From positions 1 through 18,650 of the forward strand of contig DIRE01000046.1 of the NCBI GenBank assembly GCA_002426575.1: a stretch of DNA of 18,650 nt, read 5' to 3'. The stretch is from Clostridiaceae bacterium UBA5444 (GTDB taxonomy: Bacteria > Bacillota > Clostridia > Clostridiales > Oxobacteraceae). The translations under genes and the position numbers were made by a program. The notes under the pieces are model-generated. The model saw only the letters and a program-made list of their open reading frames with translations. It was not told the DNA's origin and searched no databases. Numbering within the stretch: position 1 is the stretch's first letter; the number at the start of each line of letters is the position of its first letter. Shown in pieces: positions 6,287-13,529 of this stretch.

Positions 6287-6643
6287 TTATTTATGTGGGG
6301 TTTTGTATAGATATAATTTTTCTAATTCTTCATAGTTAATTGTATACCATAGGTTCCTATCCATTTGGTATATGATGAAGTTATTAGTTATAATCAGATT
6401 TGCATCTTTCAGCCTTTTAAAAGTTCTCTTTACAGTTTCAATGCTCCAGAAAGGAAATTCCTTCTGCCATTTTTTCATGGTATTATAGGTCCAATACCTT
6501 CCTTTATGATAATTCCTTTTTCTTTTTCTATTCATCTCCAGCCAATAGTGAACCTGCTGCAACACTATAGCCTCATTTAATCCTAAAACAGCTGCCAAAT
6601 GTCTATCTATTACCACTGGATGATTGTTAAATAATTTGATCAT
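6287..6643 (-). CDS. Phage/plasmid-type winged-helix protein (replisome-organizer N-terminal-like)
   Basis: This 118-residue protein resembles the N-terminal winged-helix domain of phage replication-initiation or replisome-organizer proteins. The recognisable pattern is AAVLGLNEAIVLQQVHYWL (residues 17-35), WTYNTMKKWQKEFPFWS (51-67), then the recognition helix IETVKRTFKRLKDANLI (68-84) and a WYTINYEEL wing (99-107). Full-length relatives continue into a DnaD-like or other C-terminal domain that is missing here, so it is either a stand-alone DNA-binding protein or a truncated remnant. The start at 6643 is favoured over the ATG at 6658 because GGAGGG (6651-6656) sits seven bases before it and would lie inside the longer frame. 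That site is one arm of a perfect 16-bp inverted repeat. It is the only phage-like gene in the window. Confidence 0.65.
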   Translation of the reverse strand: MIKLFNNHPVVIDRHLAAVLGLNEAIVLQQVHYWLEMNRKRKRNYHKGRYWTYNTMKKWQKEFPFWSIETVKRTFKRLKDANLIITNNFIIYQMDRNLWYTINYEELEKLYLYKTPHK

Positions 6644-6645
6644 AA

Positions 6646-6699
6646 AAAATCCCTCCATATTATCTTTTATTTATTAAATAGTAAATATGGAGGGATTTT
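6646..6699 (-). promoter_or_regulatory. Perfect 16-bp inverted repeat enclosing the winged-helix gene's ribosome binding site
   Basis: AAAATCCCTCCATATT (6646-6661) and AATATGGAGGGATTTT (6684-6699) are exactly complementary, 22 nt apart. The arm next to the gene is its GGAGGG ribosome binding site. In mRNA starting upstream of 6699 the hairpin would hide that site. As DNA it could be a binding site for the encoded winged-helix protein. The repeat is certain; the mechanism is inferred. Confidence 0.6.
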
Positions 6700-6722
6700 A
6701 CTATTTTTATAATATTAATCTA

Positions 6723-6809
6723 TTAAACAAAAAGGATGATTTGCCTAAGCTCCTCATCCTCTACTGATATATAGATGCAACTTTGGATCTTTTCCTTTAA
6801 TTTTTCCAC
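6723..6809 (-). pseudogene. Short Spo0E-like remnant (tentative)
   Basis: A minus-strand frame from GTG (6807-6809) to TAA (6723-6725) gives 28 residues beginning VEKLKEKIQSCIYI and continuing SVEDEELRQIILFV. The spacing of Leu/Ile and acidic residues resembles the first helix and turn of Spo0E-family aspartyl-phosphate phosphatases, which continue with a SQxLDxLI motif that is missing here. The ribosome binding site is weak. It may be the stump of a Spo0E-like gene cut where the winged-helix module begins, or chance. Confidence 0.22.
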
Positions 6810-6874
6810 TTCTTCTATTGCTAATAAGAAATTCCTTATAACTATTTCTAAATCTCAAATCTAACAAAAATCGA

Positions 6875-8254
6875 TTATAACTCACTAAACTTACTCTGTT
6901 GGGAATTATAGCTCTTTTCTTGCCACTTAACTCCTCTATATCGATGAATGAAGAATCCAGCTCTTACATACCAGTCACAAATCATACCTATCCAAACTCC
7001 AAACATGCCAAAGCCTAAATATTTGGCAAATAATATACCAAGCCCAATCCTTGTAATCCACATGGAGCCAACACTTATTATCATTGCATATCGCACATCC
7101 TTTGCAGCTCTTAGTGTATTTGGAAGAGTAAATGACAATGGCCATGCTATACAAGCATTTATCCCATAGAATATGAGCACTTTTTTAGCTAGTGCTGCTG
7201 TTTCTGGTGATAGATTATACACCTTCAATATGAATGAGGATGCCAATATTACAATTCCATTAATTAAAGCCATGGCGATATAAGCATATTTTATAAGAAG
7301 TCTTGTATAATATCTGGCTTGATCATAATCTCCAGCCCCAACACATTGGCTGACTACAGTGACCAGTGCTAATCCTATGGCAGCACCAGGAAGAACTTGA
7401 AATGCTGTAACAGTATTTGCAACTGCATTTGCTGTAATAGATATTGTTCCAAAAGTTGATACAACGCTTAATAACAATATCTTACCTAGCTGAAACATGC
7501 TGTTTTCTATTCCATTTGGTATTCCTATTTGAAGTATATTTTTAACCATTTTACCGTCAAATTTATATTTGAATGGCTTACTTATATGAATAACAAGGCT
7601 TTCATCTCTAAGTAATAAAATTATAATTATAGCAGCTACTGCTCTAGATAAAAGAGTTGGAATAGCAACTCCTTCAACTCCCATACGAAATCCATATATC
7701 AGCACTGCATTTCCTACTACATTGATGGTATTCATAATCAACGAGGTTTTCATAGTAATTTGGGAGTTCCCCATAGCTCTAAATAGAGCTGCTCCACTGT
7801 TATACACTGCTATAAATGGGATGCTTGCAAATACAATCATCATATAGGTGTTAGCATATTCTGCAACAAGTGGCTCTATTGAGCCAAATACCACATTTAA
7901 TATGAAGCTTCTACCAGCGTACAGCAATACTGTTATTACTAGCGAAATAAGCGTTACAAAGACTATGAGCTGTTCTCCTGCATTAGAGGCCTTTTCACCT
8001 TGATTTCTACCTATATACTGCCCTGCAACTACAGCTCCACCTGTAGCCAATGCTGCAAATACATTTATGAGTAAGATATTTATTGAATCTACTAAGGATA
8101 CTGCTGACACTGCTCTTTCGCCGACACTTGCTACCATTATAGTATCTGCCATACCAACAGCTACTGCCAGTAATTGCTCAACTATGAGAGGAATAATTAG
8201 ATAAATAAGATTTTTCCTAGAAAAGATATAACTTTCTTTTATGTCTTTTTTCAA
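6875..8254 (-). CDS. MATE family efflux transporter
   Basis: This 459-residue inner-membrane protein belongs to the multidrug and toxic-compound extrusion family, which exports organic cations or drugs using a Na+ or H+ gradient. It shows about 12 hydrophobic helices in two similar halves and family signatures such as IPLIVEQLLAVAVGMADTIM in helix 1, GQYIGRNQGEKA after helix 2, FRAMGNSQITMK, and in the second half GIPNGIENSMFQLGK and VSQCVGAGDYDQAR. Length is typical. TTG at 8252-8254 is the preferred start because GAAAGGA (8264-8270) lies just upstream; an in-frame ATG 11 codons earlier (8287) has no ribosome binding site. It has its own near-consensus promoter, so it is probably monocistronic. 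The substrate is unknown. Confidence 0.93.
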   Translation of the reverse strand: MKKDIKESYIFSRKNLIYLIIPLIVEQLLAVAVGMADTIMVASVGERAVSAVSLVDSINILLINVFAALATGGAVVAGQYIGRNQGEKASNAGEQLIVFVTLISLVITVLLYAGRSFILNVVFGSIEPLVAEYANTYMMIVFASIPFIAVYNSGAALFRAMGNSQITMKTSLIMNTINVVGNAVLIYGFRMGVEGVAIPTLLSRAVAAIIIILLLRDESLVIHISKPFKYKFDGKMVKNILQIGIPNGIENSMFQLGKILLLSVVSTFGTISITANAVANTVTAFQVLPGAAIGLALVTVVSQCVGAGDYDQARYYTRLLIKYAYIAMALINGIVILASSFILKVYNLSPETAALAKKVLIFYGINACIAWPLSFTLPNTLRAAKDVRYAMIISVGSMWITRIGLGILFAKYLGFGMFGVWIGMICDWYVRAGFFIHRYRGVKWQEKSYNSQQSKFSEL

Positions 8255-8333
8255 TGTTTCAAGTCCTTTCAATACTAAAAAATCCATCTAAATATAAAAG
8301 ACAGATTTTATTAGTTTATAGATAATCTTATAT

Positions 8334-8362
8334 ATTATATTAGAAAACATTTTACAAGTCAA
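8334..8362 (-). promoter_or_regulatory. Promoter of the MATE transporter gene
   Basis: On the minus strand TTGACT (8357-8362) and TATAAT (8334-8339) are spaced by exactly 17 bp, a near-perfect housekeeping promoter. It gives a leader of about 70 nt before the TTG start at 8254. The rest of the 278-bp gap to the ATPase gene (8363-8532) is AT-rich and I see no gene, RNA or clear terminator in it. Confidence 0.7.
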
Positions 8363-8532
8363 ATATACAATCAAACAAATATCTCCGGTTCTCTTCTCTC
8401 TTCAAAATCTATTTCTAACTCTCTTTTATATCTTTTTATTTCTCATCACCAAAATTTATTCTACCTTCATTTATTATATTTTATTATGAAATTTATAAAG
8501 TCTTCTATGTTGAAATTGTGGATTATCTTCCT

Positions 8533-9294
8533 CTACTCATAATAAAGAATATACTTATTCTTGTACTTTATTATCTTCACATTGCCATATACAGTAGATA
8601 GCTTTTCCTCTACAGAGCCTATATCTTCATTTTTTAGGTCTATTTCTAAAATCCTGCCATTCTTCACAAGTATTATGTTATCGCAGTAGTTAAGAGCGTA
8701 TTCTGGGTTGTGCATGGAAATTAAAGAACCCTTTTGAAACCTGTCCGTTATGTCCCTTAATTTTACCATGAGGTTTCTCTTGTTAACTAAATCCAAGCTA
8801 CTGTCCGGCTCATCTAGTATCATATACTCTCCATCCTGTAGCATTGCACGAGCAATAATGACCATTTGCTTTAGTCCACCACTTAATATCTGATAATTAG
8901 TATGGGAAATAAGTTTCATGCCTAGTATATCTAGTATTTTATATGCCTTATCTATATGGCTTTTATCTGGGCTTTGAAAGGTCTTTAAATATGGAGATAC
9001 TCCCATTAATACTACATCTATGACCTTTGTGTCATATACTATATTGCTATGCTGTGGTACATAGCTTATGATTTTTGCCCTTTCCCTTTCCTTTAAAGTT
9101 AGAATGTTTTTGTCTTTAACTAAAACACTTCCAGACCTTGCCTTTAATAATCCCGTTATTATCCTCATGATGGTGGTTTTACCAGAACCATTGAGACCTA
9201 ATAAGGCATACATCTTCCCTTTATCTACATTAAAGCTTATGTTTTCTAGGGTAAATCCTCCTGTATATCCACCCGATATGTTATTTACTATCAT
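8533..9294 (-). CDS. FecE-type ABC transporter ATP-binding protein (probable molybdate/tungstate importer)
   Basis: This 253-residue ATPase powers the importer encoded upstream. It has Walker A GLNGSGKTT (33-41), Q-loop VPQ (Q81), signature LSGGLKQ (137-143), Walker B YMILDE (157-162), D-loop SSLD (165-168) and H-loop H195 (SMHNPEYA). The signature reads LSGGLKQ where most relatives have LSGGQ/E, but the essential SGG is kept. By sequence alone it falls with FecE/BtuD-type (type II) importers for iron-siderophore, heme, B12 or, in the MolBCA case, molybdate. The adjacent ModE-type regulator and nearby molybdenum enzyme favour oxyanion transport. It is last in the operon; its ATG follows the permease stop by one base, with AAGGTGAG inside the permease's final codons, suggesting coupling. 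Confidence 0.88.
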   Translation of the reverse strand: MIVNNISGGYTGGFTLENISFNVDKGKMYALLGLNGSGKTTIMRIITGLLKARSGSVLVKDKNILTLKERERAKIISYVPQHSNIVYDTKVIDVVLMGVSPYLKTFQSPDKSHIDKAYKILDILGMKLISHTNYQILSGGLKQMVIIARAMLQDGEYMILDEPDSSLDLVNKRNLMVKLRDITDRFQKGSLISMHNPEYALNYCDNIILVKNGRILEIDLKNEDIGSVEEKLSTVYGNVKIIKYKNKYILYYE

Positions 9295-9295
9295 A

Positions 9296-10315
9296 TTAGC
9301 TCACCTTGCTCATATTTCTTCTATATATTAAAAAAGCTAAATATGGAGCACCAATAAATGAGGTAATGATGCTAATTGGAAGCTCTGAAGGAAGCAAAAT
9401 CCTTGCCAATATGTCTGATATGGTCATTAAAACTGCTCCTAGTAATCCACTGAATACTGTGGTTTTAAAATCGTTTCTCCTTAGAATTGTCCTTGCTATA
9501 TGGGGTGGAATTAAAGCAACAAAGCTTATGAGTCCAGTAATAGATACTATACTGGCAATAACTAATGTTGAGAAGAAAAGAACAAGTAGTCTGCTTTTCT
9601 CTACGGATATTCCTAGGGCTTTTCCCTCCTCATCACTTAAGGACAGTACATTTATAGTCCAACGCATTAATAGTAGACCTATTAATCCAATTAGAAATAT
9701 TGGAAAAACCATCTTTAGCTTCTCACTTGTTACACTGCCAAAGCTACCCATTGTCCAAAATTCTATTGTGCCTAACTCATTTTCAGGGTCTGCAAAATAT
9801 TTAAGGGTCATTATTATACCGTTACTTAAGGCATTGATTACTATTCCTGATAATACATAGGTCTGCACATCCCTTGTATTAGACAACTTAACAAGCCCTA
9901 TTACAAATACTATTGCAACGATTCCACCTGAAAAGGCTCCTAAGGCTATTGTAAATACACTTCCTGACAAAAAAACGATGCTAATTGCTGCACCTACATT
10001 TGCTCCAGAGGTGACCCCTATTATATCGGGAGATGCTAGAGGGTTTTTGAATATGGTCTGAAATACACTTCCTGCCATACCCAATCCTATACCCCCTAGC
10101 ATAATCATAATACTCCTTGGTAGCCTTAAATTATAAAATACATTTATTGCTATCTGGTTATCATGATTATCTGCTATGATATTAATTATGTCTTTACCTG
10201 ATAAGGTGTATTTTCCTACTCCTATTGATAGTAAAAATAGTATAGCTACTATAATTGATGATAGTATAATAAATGCTTTTGCCCTACAAACACCTTCATT
10301 TCTGGCATTAATCAT
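9296..10315 (-). CDS. FecCD/BtuC-type ABC transporter permease (probable molybdate/tungstate importer)
   Basis: This 339-residue polytopic membrane protein forms the channel of a type II importer. Family features are the N-terminal helix (AFIILSSIIVAILFLLS), the conserved YNLRLPRSIMIMLGGIGLGMAGSVFQTIFKNPLASPDIIGVTSGA block, and the C-terminal SITGLISFVALIPPHIARTI region that contacts the ATPase, followed by a LPSELPISIITSFIGAPYLAFLI block. About 10 helices are expected. Its ATG overlaps the 3' end of the binding-protein gene by 8 bp, and AAAGGAG lies about 12 bases upstream. Alone this family cannot separate siderophore, cobalamin or molybdate transport; context favours molybdate or tungstate. 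Confidence 0.9.
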   Translation of the reverse strand: MINARNEGVCRAKAFIILSSIIVAILFLLSIGVGKYTLSGKDIINIIADNHDNQIAINVFYNLRLPRSIMIMLGGIGLGMAGSVFQTIFKNPLASPDIIGVTSGANVGAAISIVFLSGSVFTIALGAFSGGIVAIVFVIGLVKLSNTRDVQTYVLSGIVINALSNGIIMTLKYFADPENELGTIEFWTMGSFGSVTSEKLKMVFPIFLIGLIGLLLMRWTINVLSLSDEEGKALGISVEKSRLLVLFFSTLVIASIVSITGLISFVALIPPHIARTILRRNDFKTTVFSGLLGAVLMTISDILARILLPSELPISIITSFIGAPYLAFLIYRRNMSKVS

Positions 10316-11369
10316 TAATGTTCAAAGCTCCTTTGTCTATTTCAAATCCATAGAATTCCTTGTAAAAGCCATATACTTCATCTACAAATCTATCATACGG
10401 ATATTCATCTGGATGAAGGGTGCTGGCTAGCCACATTTTACCCAATACACTTGATGGCACTGGTGAATCCCAGGCTTCAAATTCACTTGGCATTGCAAAT
10501 ACATTGCCCTCTTCAATGGCTGCAATTCCCTTTATATTATTATCATTTAGTACATCTTCCTTAGTGTATTCTGCTTCAGGTGCTATAACAATATATTCAG
10601 GATTGTATTCTACTAACTGTTCATATGATATATTTACCCAGTAGCTATCCTCTATGTCGCCAGCTACATTTATTCCACCTGTAGATTCAATTAGGTCATT
10701 TTGATACATGTTCTTTGTTGCTGTTGATAAGAAGCTATTGTTTCCTCCTAGATAAATCGTTGGATTATATTCTACACTAGATGCTATAGCTGAAATGTCC
10801 TCTTCTTTTTCTTCATAGTAAGCTAAAAGTTCTTCATAGTTTTCTGCACCTGTAAGCCTACCAATCATTGTAATCATCTCTTCTAAAAGCTCCTGACTTT
10901 CCGGATTTACCCCAAGTACTGTAATTCCCATGTCTTCAAGAGTCTTTATCTGATCCTTTAATTTCACTGGTAGTATAACTAGGTCTGGTTCCAGTGCAAT
11001 ACATCCTTCAAGGTCAAATTCCTTTGCAGTTCCTACATTTGGTAGCTCCAACAATTCTGGTGCTGCTAGAGAATAAATGGGTCTACTATCAGCCTTTGCT
11101 TCTAGGCCTACTACTCTTTCCTCTAGTCCCAATGCAATTAAGGCTGATGTAGATATGTAGTATCCACTTACTATTCTTTCAGGCTCCTTATTCATTGTTA
11201 TAGTCCTTCCTAGATGGTCGATAACTGTAATATCTTCCATTTTGCTTTCATCATTGGTTTCTCCTGGCAGGTTTTCTTCAATACTTGCTTCATTTACATC
11301 CTTTGATGTACAAGCTACTATTGAAAACACTAAGACAAATGCAAGTAGCAGTAAAAATGTTCTTTTCAT
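10308..11369 (-). CDS. Lipoprotein substrate-binding protein of the FecCD-type importer
   Basis: This 353-residue protein has a lipoprotein signal peptide: positive N-terminus (MKR), hydrophobic stretch, and a lipobox ending FSIVAC with C20 as the lipidated cysteine. After an acidic linker comes a periplasmic-binding-protein type 2 domain starting ITVIDHLGRTITMNKEPERIV, with the long connecting helix typical of the FhuD/BtuF/MolA class (about 175-200). It captures substrate outside the cell and delivers it to the permease. It is second in the operon after the ModE-type gene, with a possible ModE operator just upstream, which argues for an oxyanion ligand. Binding-site residues cannot be assigned by eye. 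AGGGGG sets the start. Confidence 0.87.
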   Translation of the reverse strand: MKRTFLLLLAFVLVFSIVACTSKDVNEASIEENLPGETNDESKMEDITVIDHLGRTITMNKEPERIVSGYYISTSALIALGLEERVVGLEAKADSRPIYSLAAPELLELPNVGTAKEFDLEGCIALEPDLVILPVKLKDQIKTLEDMGITVLGVNPESQELLEEMITMIGRLTGAENYEELLAYYEEKEEDISAIASSVEYNPTIYLGGNNSFLSTATKNMYQNDLIESTGGINVAGDIEDSYWVNISYEQLVEYNPEYIVIAPEAEYTKEDVLNDNNIKGIAAIEEGNVFAMPSEFEAWDSPVPSSVLGKMWLASTLHPDEYPYDRFVDEVYGFYKEFYGFEIDKGALNIND

Positions 11370-11392
11370 TAAATTCGTCCCCCTTCATATTT

Positions 11393-11416
11393 CGTTGTGT
11401 TTTTAATAATATAACG
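11393..11416 (-). promoter_or_regulatory. ModE-box-like operator upstream of the importer genes
   Basis: The minus strand reads CGTTATATT (11416-11408), 8 bases, then CACAACG (11399-11393). This resembles the enterobacterial ModE site, an imperfect palindrome with a CGTTATATT half and an AACG-ending half. It lies 24-47 bp before the binding-protein start, and its TATATT could serve as the -10, so a bound repressor would block initiation. Confidence 0.5.
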
Positions 11417-11468
11417 CAATTAAAATTAATGCTATGCCTATATTGCCTCCACAAGATAAGTTTTTTCT

Positions 11469-11492
11469 CATTATTCTTTTATTCATATAACG
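11469..11492 (-). promoter_or_regulatory. Second ModE-box-like site overlapping the modE 3' end
   Basis: The minus strand reads CGTTATATG, 8 bases, then AATAATG. It shares the 10-mer TGCGTTATAT and the spacing with the box at 11393-11416, whose copy lies 76 bp away. Part of it encodes the last residues of the ModE-type protein, so selection on the protein could also explain some of the match. Confidence 0.3.
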
Positions 11493-11823
11493 CACTTTCA
11501 AAATATTCATTATAAAGCTCTTTTATACTTTTTTCTATGTTTTGACAAAAACCTTCATAGGCTTTAATCAAAGCCTTAGCCTTTGAAGTCAGATTAGACC
11601 CGCCTCCATTTTGTCCTCCAGTATTAGTCTCTAATAGCTTATGACCTAGTAGATTTTCTGCATTATGAATAATCGACCAAGCCTTGCTATAAGAAATATT
11701 TAGTTCACCTGCTGCCTTATTTAGACTTCCTAGCCTCTCAACTGTTTTTAGCAGTATACAAGGGCCCTTGCCAAATACTTTTTGCCCATCTTTTGTTATC
11801 CAAAATCTGCTTTCTATTTCCAA
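11479..11823 (-). CDS. ModE-type winged-helix regulator, DNA-binding domain only
   Basis: This 114-residue protein matches the N-terminal DNA-binding domain of ModE, the molybdate-responsive regulator. It begins with the SRFWITKDGQKVFGKGPCILL strand-helix region, then the LysR-like helix-turn-helix (ERLGSLNKAAGELNISYSKAWSII), then the diagnostic NTGGQNGGGSNLT wing. The C-terminal molybdate-binding (MOP/TOBE) domains of E. coli ModE are absent. Short ModE proteins of this kind are common in anaerobes. The TTG at 11821-11823 is preferred because AGAGGTG ends six bases before it; a GTG at 11830-11832 overlaps that site. It is first in the importer operon and the natural candidate to control it. 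What signal it reads without a MOP domain is not evident. Confidence 0.87.
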   Translation of the reverse strand: MEIESRFWITKDGQKVFGKGPCILLKTVERLGSLNKAAGELNISYSKAWSIIHNAENLLGHKLLETNTGGQNGGGSNLTSKAKALIKAYEGFCQNIEKSIKELYNEYFESALYE

Positions 11824-11846
11824 TGCAGTCACCTCTTATAGCATAT

Positions 11847-11879
11847 TTGCATTATGCAATAATTAAAAAAGTTTGTAAT
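11847..11879 (-). promoter_or_regulatory. Possible modE promoter with palindrome over the -10
   Basis: On the minus strand ATTACA (11874-11879) is followed after 17 bp by CATAAT (11851-11856). The -10 sits in the perfect 13-bp palindrome TTGCATTATGCAA (11847-11859), a plausible operator. The -35 matches only four of six positions. Confidence 0.4.
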
Positions 11880-11911
11880 AAGCAATCATAATTATCTATT
11901 TTATAGCTGCA

Positions 11912-11929
11912 TATATTAGTTCTAATATA
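11912..11929. repeat. 18-bp perfect A/T-rich palindrome
   Basis: TATATTAGTTCTAATATA has two exact 8-bp arms around TT. It lies between the terminator of the catabolic operon and the modE promoter, so it could be a regulator site for the importer operon. AT-richness makes chance possible. Confidence 0.4.
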
Positions 11930-11941
11930 GAATGTAAACTA

Positions 11942-11963
11942 TGGGTACCTTTTCAGGCACCCA
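11942..11963 (-). terminator. Terminator hairpin at the end of the catabolic operon
   Basis: TGGGTGCC and GGTACCCA form an 8-bp stem with one G-U pair and a 6-nt loop, starting 7 bp after the BKACE stop. It is the most GC-rich element in this stretch and separates the catabolic operon from the importer operon. No strong T-run follows in the minus direction, so some read-through is possible. Confidence 0.6.
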
Positions 11964-11969
11964 ATATCA

Positions 11970-12797
11970 TTATGGCTGTCTTCTTAATCTCAAAATTTCT
12001 CTTACATCATCTGGTGTTGCTACTTCTCTATTAAATTCTTTAACTAATCTAGCAGCCCTTTTAACTAGTTGTGCATTGGATTTTGCCAATACACCCTTGT
12101 CATAATAAATATTATCTTCAAATCCTACCCTTACATCTCCACCTAATAGCAATGATGCAGCCATTATTGGAATATGTGATTTGCCCACTCCAAACGCTGA
12201 CCAAGTTGAATTTTGCGGAATTTGTCTTATTAGATAAATAAGATTTTCAATAGTAGCTGGCATACCTCCACCTACTCCTAATACAAATTGATAATGTACA
12301 GGTTCTTTTAGTACTCCAGTTTTTATATAATGAATAGAATTGTGTACCATACCTACATCAAATACTTCAACTTCAGGTTTTATATCGTGTTCTAACATCA
12401 ACTTTCCTAATCTTTCTAGAAACTTAGGGTGATTAACAAATATATCTTCATTCATCCAATTCATAGTACCACAATCGAAGGATGCTATCTCAGGTTTTAA
12501 CTCGATTAAATGGGCCATCCTTTCGTCATCTCCCGCCCTAATATCACCAGAAGTTGTTAGGTTAATTACAATATCGCATTTTTCACGAATTAAACCAACC
12601 GTTTCCCTAAATTTATCCAACGACATTGTTGGCTTTCCTTCATCATCACGCATATGAAGATGCGCAATTGCAGCACCTGCTTTATAACTTTCATATACTG
12701 ATTCTGCTATTTCCTTTGGAGTAATTGGTAATGCCGGGTTATCCTTTTTAGTTGCACCTTCACCAGTAGGTGCTACAGTAATAATTGCCTTTCTCAT
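11970..12797 (-). CDS. BKACE family beta-keto acid cleavage enzyme (Kce-like, DUF849)
   Basis: This 275-residue TIM-barrel enzyme belongs to the BKACE family, whose founder Kce cleaves 3-keto-5-aminohexanoate in lysine fermentation. Members condense a beta-keto acid with acetyl-CoA to give acetoacetate and a new acyl-CoA. Zinc ligands H46 and H48 are in AHLHMRD; E227 with R223 and D228 lie in RVGFEDN. The family start ITVAPTGEGATK and the TTSGD segment (S83) are present, and length is normal. The substrate pocket cannot be read by eye, so it may act on something other than the Kce substrate; the other lysine-fermentation genes are absent nearby. It is the last gene of the operon, 19 bp after the synthetase beta gene, with AGAGGAGG upstream. 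Confidence 0.9.
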   Translation of the reverse strand: MRKAIITVAPTGEGATKKDNPALPITPKEIAESVYESYKAGAAIAHLHMRDDEGKPTMSLDKFRETVGLIREKCDIVINLTTSGDIRAGDDERMAHLIELKPEIASFDCGTMNWMNEDIFVNHPKFLERLGKLMLEHDIKPEVEVFDVGMVHNSIHYIKTGVLKEPVHYQFVLGVGGGMPATIENLIYLIRQIPQNSTWSAFGVGKSHIPIMAASLLLGGDVRVGFEDNIYYDKGVLAKSNAQLVKRAARLVKEFNREVATPDDVREILRLRRQP

Positions 12798-12816
12798 AAT
12801 CCGCCTCCTCTTTTTA

Positions 12817-13497
12817 TTAAATTATAATTCTAGTGTCAATTACCATCAATCCTTCTTCATAAGCAAAGAATGGATTTATATCTATTTCATTAATTTCTTT
12901 GTTTTCCTCTACTAGTCTACCAACCTTTGTTATCAAGTTAATTATAGACTTTGTATCTTTTGGGCTTTCACCTCTATATCCTTCTATCAATTTATAGCCC
13001 TTTATAGATTTTATCATTTCCAAAGCTTCATCTTCACTAATTGGTAGCAATTCAAAAGAAACATCCTTTAACAACTCTACGAAAATTCCCCCTAGCCCAA
13101 ACATCAATGCTGGTCCTAGTTGATTATCCTTTACCATACCTACTATGCATTCTAATCCCTTATCAGCATTTTTTACTACCAACATGCCTTCAACTTCCGC
13201 AGCATTTGCATTTGCGTTTACATTATCCATTATCTCTCCATAGGCTTTAATAAGATCCTCATCTGAATTTAATCCTACTTTAACTCCACCAATATCCGAT
13301 TTGTGTAGAATATCCTTGGATACTATTTTTAAAACTACGGGATACCCAATTTCTCTTGCGGCTGCAAGGGCCTCTTCTACATCCTTTGCCAATGCATATT
13401 TAGGTACTGGAATATCGTACTCTTTTAATAATTGCAATGATTCATGTTCCAATAAATTTCTTTTTTCTTCTTTAGCCCTTTTTATAATTTCATGCAT
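12817..13497 (-). CDS. ADP-forming acyl-CoA synthetase, beta subunit (ATP-grasp)
   Basis: This 226-residue protein is the ATP-grasp subunit of an ADP-forming acetyl/acyl-CoA synthetase, which converts acyl-CoA, ADP and phosphate into free acid, CoA and ATP. It shows the N-terminal LLKEYDIPVPKYALAKDVEEAL, the nucleotide-binding KIVSKDILHKSDIGGV (H65 is the probable phosphate-relay histidine), GPALMFGLGGIFVELLKDV and EINEIDINPF with D206. The reaction makes ATP in fermenting anaerobes. Length is typical. The alpha subunit is a separate gene 32 bp upstream; in many bacteria the two are fused. The ATG follows GAGGTGAT. Acyl-CoA specificity is unknown. Confidence 0.92.
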   Translation of the reverse strand: MHEIIKRAKEEKRNLLEHESLQLLKEYDIPVPKYALAKDVEEALAAAREIGYPVVLKIVSKDILHKSDIGGVKVGLNSDEDLIKAYGEIMDNVNANANAAEVEGMLVVKNADKGLECIVGMVKDNQLGPALMFGLGGIFVELLKDVSFELLPISEDEALEMIKSIKGYKLIEGYRGESPKDTKSIINLITKVGRLVEENKEINEIDINPFFAYEEGLMVIDTRIII

Positions 13498-13529
13498 ATA
13501 ATCACCTCAATTCCTATTTAAAGTATTAT

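Noticed and set aside
6207..6291. Minus-strand open frame after the winged-helix stop (KIIEGKRELLENYI...)
   Set aside because: It looks protein-like but is preceded by a stop, has no ATG near its beginning and no ribosome binding site. It may be a decayed continuation of the mobile module, but cannot be called.
9306..9860. Long plus-strand open frame opposite the permease gene
   Set aside because: It is antisense to a clear FecCD permease, has no family pattern and no ribosome binding site. Long shadow frames are common opposite hydrophobic genes.
8533..11369. Classical ModABC or TupABC system
   Set aside because: The permease is of the large FecCD/BtuC type with an internal binding protein of the FhuD/MolA class, not the small ModB/TupB permease.
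11970..12797. Lysine fermentation locus (kce)
   Set aside because: The BKACE enzyme is related to Kce, but none of the aminomutase, kdd or kal genes that accompany kce are in the window.
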